This document shows positions 60,867-64,000 of a DNA stretch of 64,000 nucleotides, in pieces. The first letter of the stretch is position 1, and each line of letters starts with the position of its first letter. This DNA is from Poteriospumella lacustris. Its lineage: Eukaryota; Sar; Chrysophyceae; Chromulinales; Dinobryaceae. The position numbers and the translations under genes were made by a program. The stretch lies in the NCBI GenBank assembly GCA_008000375.1, contig SMOI01000127.1:26055-90054 (forward strand), written 5' to 3'. The notes below the pieces were generated by a model that made no database searches, was not told where the DNA came from, and saw only the letters and a program-made list of their open reading frames with translations.

Positions 60867-62439
60867 ATGGCCGAAATATCATCGTCCAGCGGAGGAAATG
60901 AGCCTCAAAGTTGGGCCGATATGGTCCGTTCTATTGATAAAGAACGAAAGCAGCTACCGTGGGACCCTGCAACCACTCAACCAGTGCAACGTGTGAGCAA
61001 TTATGTGGTACGTTATGCCCTGCCTCCTCTCTCAGTTGTCCTGTACTCACCTTTTCTTGATGTTCCGATAGCGCAAGCGCCAAGAACGTGAATTCGATCC
61101 CGTGGCTATGAAGTTCCGTAACCCCGACAAAGAGACACAGATTGAAATGCAGCGCACGGCGCAATTAGACTCGCGCATTCAACGCGTATCCGACTTGAAA
61201 CAAAAGACATTCAACATCATCAGTCACGAGGGCCCACCGAGACGTATCGATTCGTTGCCCTCCCTCACACGTGATCATTCCGCGCAGCGACCCTACCATA
61301 TGCTGTCCAACATGCCCAAACCGTTGCATCACGATGCACCGACCATTTACGACGAAAACTTCTCGTTGACCGTCTACAAACAAACGATTGTCCCCCGAGC
61401 AATCACGACAACGGGCAATCGGCGTGAATTCAACATCGTGAGCAATGATTTCTTCGAAAACCCCGTCGAAAAGAAACGCGAAGAGTTCGAGAAGCTGAAG
61501 ACGCACGTGTTGAACAAATACTGGCAAACCCACGACTTCGACATCGTCAAGGGCCGTTATTATTCCCCTGAGAAGGAAGAACGGTATCAACATCAACGAC
61601 GCGTCATGGAAGAAGTACAAGGGCGTGCCATGGAGTCCATTTTGCCGCCGGGGGTCGAGTACGCCGACGGTCACTCGTACAACATCTTGACGCACGAGAT
61701 CTACGACGACAGTCGCTTGCAAGCGGCGACGACCATGGAACAACGGCAATTGAATCGGATGAAGACACGTCAAGTCGAAGCAGCGCAACGAGACGCAGGA
61801 GAGAAGGTCTTTGAGGCTCACGAAACACGTCGCATGGCGCGTATCTCGCGACAGAAATACGATTCCGCGTTGGACAGTGGATTCAATCCGATTACCAACG
61901 AAAAGGTCTCTACGAACCGTCCGCTACCTTTGCCAGAACGACCACCTACCATGTGGGCACGTATAACTATGCAGCCAGCAGCATCGTCGTCGTCGGCTGC
62001 GTCTCCGGCGCACGGCGAGTTCGATCATAGTCGTATCCCCACGGCGAATGGTCCGCCGAAGACGGCCGGTGCAGCCACCGGTCGAGATGGCGTGATCAGT
62101 GGTGTGATCAGTGGTGGTCGTTTCCGGGATTTATCCGGTGCGACGAATCGTGCACCCCATCCATTGCCATCGCCGTCTCCGCAGCCGCAGACGAATCAAC
62201 TGCCGTCGTCGTCGCGGGGAAACCTGAATAGTCATAGCCACAACAACCAGCAACAGCAGCAACAGCAGAATCACCATCAACCATCAAACAGTCGGCAACA
62301 GACGGCGAAGATCCCCAGTCTCGACATGTCTCGTGCGGAGTTCGGAGAGCCGGTGGTCTACCAAGAGCCCGGTCACAAGGCGCCACCTGGAGCGTCGGTG
62401 GCGATGGTGCGTACGGGTGGTCTCTCATCGTATCGATGA
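60867..62439 (+). CDS. Uncharacterised protein, possible ciliary/flagellar component
   Basis: Two exons, 60867-61007 and 61072-62439, joined at phase 0 (NYV|RKRQEREFDP), 502 residues. After an acidic N-terminus (SWADMVRSIDKERKQLPWDP) there is a long charged helical region to about residue 350. It has recurring short motifs of the type FNI(I/V)S (TFNIISHEG, EFNIVSNDFF) and YNILTHE, and closes with FNPITN. Such repeated N-I-x-(S/T/N) and FNPITN motifs are a habit of several uncharacterised axonemal proteins. The last 150 residues are Ser/Pro/Gln/Asn-rich and disordered. No enzyme motif or membrane segment. The ciliary suggestion is weak inference from motif style and the presence of EML and REJ-type genes nearby. 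Confidence 0.7.
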
Positions 62440-63004
62440 GTACTCCCCAGTGGTGGTGGTCATTGTCCCTCTCTCTCTTTCTCTGTCTCTCTGTGTGTGA
62501 TTCAATCCGAAGCGTTGTTTTGATCGGTCGTTCGGCGTCGCGGAATATGTGTACTGAGGATATGTAATTCGTCATTTTGCGCCATTAGTGTCCGCATCAG
62601 CCAATCGCCATTCCCTGCGTCAACTGTTCATAATGGGTTCTTGTGACAATCATCGCAGAAATGGTGTAGGTATACAGGTGACCGCTCTGCGGTGCACCTG
62701 CGGAGAGGTCCAGGTGTGAGGGCACCAAAATCGAAACGCTTCTTCTTCGAAAACGAACGACCATAAAACTCCGCGGAGGGCAAGAGTTCGGCATCATGTA
62801 GGCAGTCATCCTGTACGTTGAACCATCGAGTGAAAATTTCAGTGGCGGCCAGCGGCAGCGTCGCACCAAAGATTCTCGTTACGCCGTGACGGCAAATCAT
62901 CGGATATGTGTCCGTAATGATCGTTGAGCAATACCCCCTAGGACATAGGAATATAACCTTTGGTTATTGGCATTTGACGTTGGGCTTTGACAACCTACAA
63001 CAGC
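62440..63004. other. Intergenic region
   Basis: About 0.56 kb between two plus-strand genes. A (CT)n/(TG)n pyrimidine tract lies near 62468-62497. A minus-strand open frame of 90 codons (62628-62900) has no recognisable family and is not called. Confidence 0.45.
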
Positions 63005-63932
63005 ATGGCACCATCCAAATCGAGCAACCCAAAGGATCTTGTCACCGGTGGTGTGCTGCAATGCATTGAAGCCATTACCTTGGGCTTGCCCTTTGAAGTA
63101 TGGAAGACTCACATGGGTACGTATCGTAGCCAAGGAACGATGGAGGCTTTCCGCAATATCTATCAAAAGGGTGGTGTTGCTGCCTTCTGGCGCGGATGGC
63201 AGCCGAAGATGGTGGAATCTTTCATGAAAGGAGGTATCTTGCTCTTCTCGAAGGAATGGGCGATGAAGACCGCTCGTGGTTTGGGTATGAACGATGGTCC
63301 GTCTGGTTTGATTGGTGGATTCTTTGGAGGAGTCGCACAAGTGACCATTATGGGCCCGTGCACGTTCTTGGTGACGGCCGCGGTGACGGGAGACGGTAAA
63401 GTTTCCACGCTGGAAAAGGCCAAAACTACTTGGCAATCTCGTGGCATCTCTGGTTTCTATCAGGGTGGAACTGCGTTGGTTTTGAGACAGGGTAAGTGCT
63501 GTAGATATAGGCATTGACACTGTTCACGTGTTCACTTCGCATCATTCATTTGTGCTTCACACAGGAAGCAACTGGGCTTCTCGCCAGGGTTTCACGGATT
63601 TCATCCGTGATTTGTTGAAGAGCCGTCACGTTGGAAAAGACGAGTCGACGAAGAATGTCAAGTTGTCGGTCGCGGAGGAAGCGCTGTCGGGTATCATCGG
63701 TGGCGCGTTGTCCACTTGGAATCAACCGTTTGAAGTGGCACGTATTGAAGCACAAGCAGCAGCGGCAAAGGGATTGCCATCTCGATCATTTGTACAAACG
63801 GTTGGTGCAATTGTGAAGGAGAACGGTGTCCCCGGCTTGTTCCAAGGTGTGCTTCCGCGCATGGGCCTGTGTATCTACCAGACATTGTTTTTAGTCACCA
63901 TTCCTTATCTCCTGAAGCCTTACGGTTTCTAA
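63005..63932 (+). CDS. Mitochondrial carrier, YHM2-like (citrate/2-oxoglutarate)
   Basis: Two exons, 63005-63491 and 63565-63932; 284 residues, standard for SLC25 carriers. Three repeats of about 95 residues. Repeat 1 has the signature PFEVWKT and repeat 3 PFEVARI (Px[D/E]xx[K/R]), while repeat 2 has PCTFLVT, degenerate as in YHM2. The TTLGxPxEV-like start (AITLGLPFEVWK), the RQGSNWASRQG at the splice and GGALSTWNQPFEVARIE match the YHM2 pattern more than other carriers. YHM2 exchanges citrate for 2-oxoglutarate across the inner membrane and supports cytosolic NADPH. Start ATG 63005 gives MAPSKSSNPKDLVTGG; carriers have no cleaved presequence. Substrate assignment is from family resemblance. 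Confidence 0.85.
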
Positions 63933-64000
63933 ACCCACTTGTTTATCATCATTTTCCAATTCCCAACTATAGTCATTGGCTCCACACCTCATCTGCGTTG
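63933..64000. other. Downstream of the carrier gene to window end
   Basis: 68 bp of 3' flanking sequence. Nothing recognised. Confidence 0.5.

Noticed and set aside
62597-62900. Two 90-codon minus-strand frames
   Set aside because: No recognisable motif, and each is in a different frame over the same bases; treated as chance.

Overview
The window is eukaryotic nuclear DNA from a protist. About 26 GT-AG introns, all roughly 60-97 bp, interrupt most genes. Genes are densely packed in alternating orientation (divergent pairs with 0.4-0.6 kb between starts, convergent pairs with 0.15-0.85 kb between stops). The gene set includes an EMAP-like WD40 protein with HELP motifs, CCDC22, a possible flagellar protein, and surface proteins with PTxQPS repeats, REJ, leucine-rich and BspA-type repeats. 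Together these suggest a flagellated stramenopile (heterokont/ochrophyte-like). That placement is inferred from gene content, not measured.

Layout. 1-228: tail of a BspA/DUF285 surface-repeat gene. 1165-8723 (-): 2,423-residue Ca2+-sensor/EML fusion. 9176-10079 (+): GEP4-type phosphatidylglycerophosphate phosphatase. 10260-12508 (-): CCDC22. 13008-13625 (+): RNF5/185-like membrane RING E3. 14468-15965 (-): RWD-RING protein. 16622-21163 (-): RhoGAP-like coiled-coil protein lacking the arginine finger. 21663-25436 (+): Ala/Pro-rich protein with an ankyrin-like stretch. 25767-27358 (-): VPS4. 27794-29251 (+): NAD(P)HX dehydratase. 29407-about 30109 (-): small basic protein with a 27-nt microexon. 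30450-31219 (+): Asp/Asn beta-hydroxylase. 31550-33581 (-): ER BiP/Hsp70. 34156-36159 (+): GRAM-VASt sterol-transfer protein. 36400-41239 (+): leucine-rich-repeat multipass receptor. 42167-59797 (+): intronless 5,876-residue giant surface protein. 60867-62439 (+): conserved-looking unknown, possibly ciliary. 63005-63932 (+): YHM2-like mitochondrial carrier.

Most genes are housekeeping: ER folding and ubiquitin control, ESCRT and endosomal recycling (VPS4, CCDC22), cardiolipin synthesis, metabolite repair and mitochondrial citrate transport. The unusual material is the surface pair at 36.4-59.8 kb. The second member combines about 2.5 kb of tetrapeptides (about 7.6 kb of DNA) with REJ-like, EGF-like and GPS-like segments and several membrane spans, a polycystin-1-like order on a very long stalk. 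Splice joins given below were worked out by reading phase and all multi-exon models close in frame; none has transcript support.
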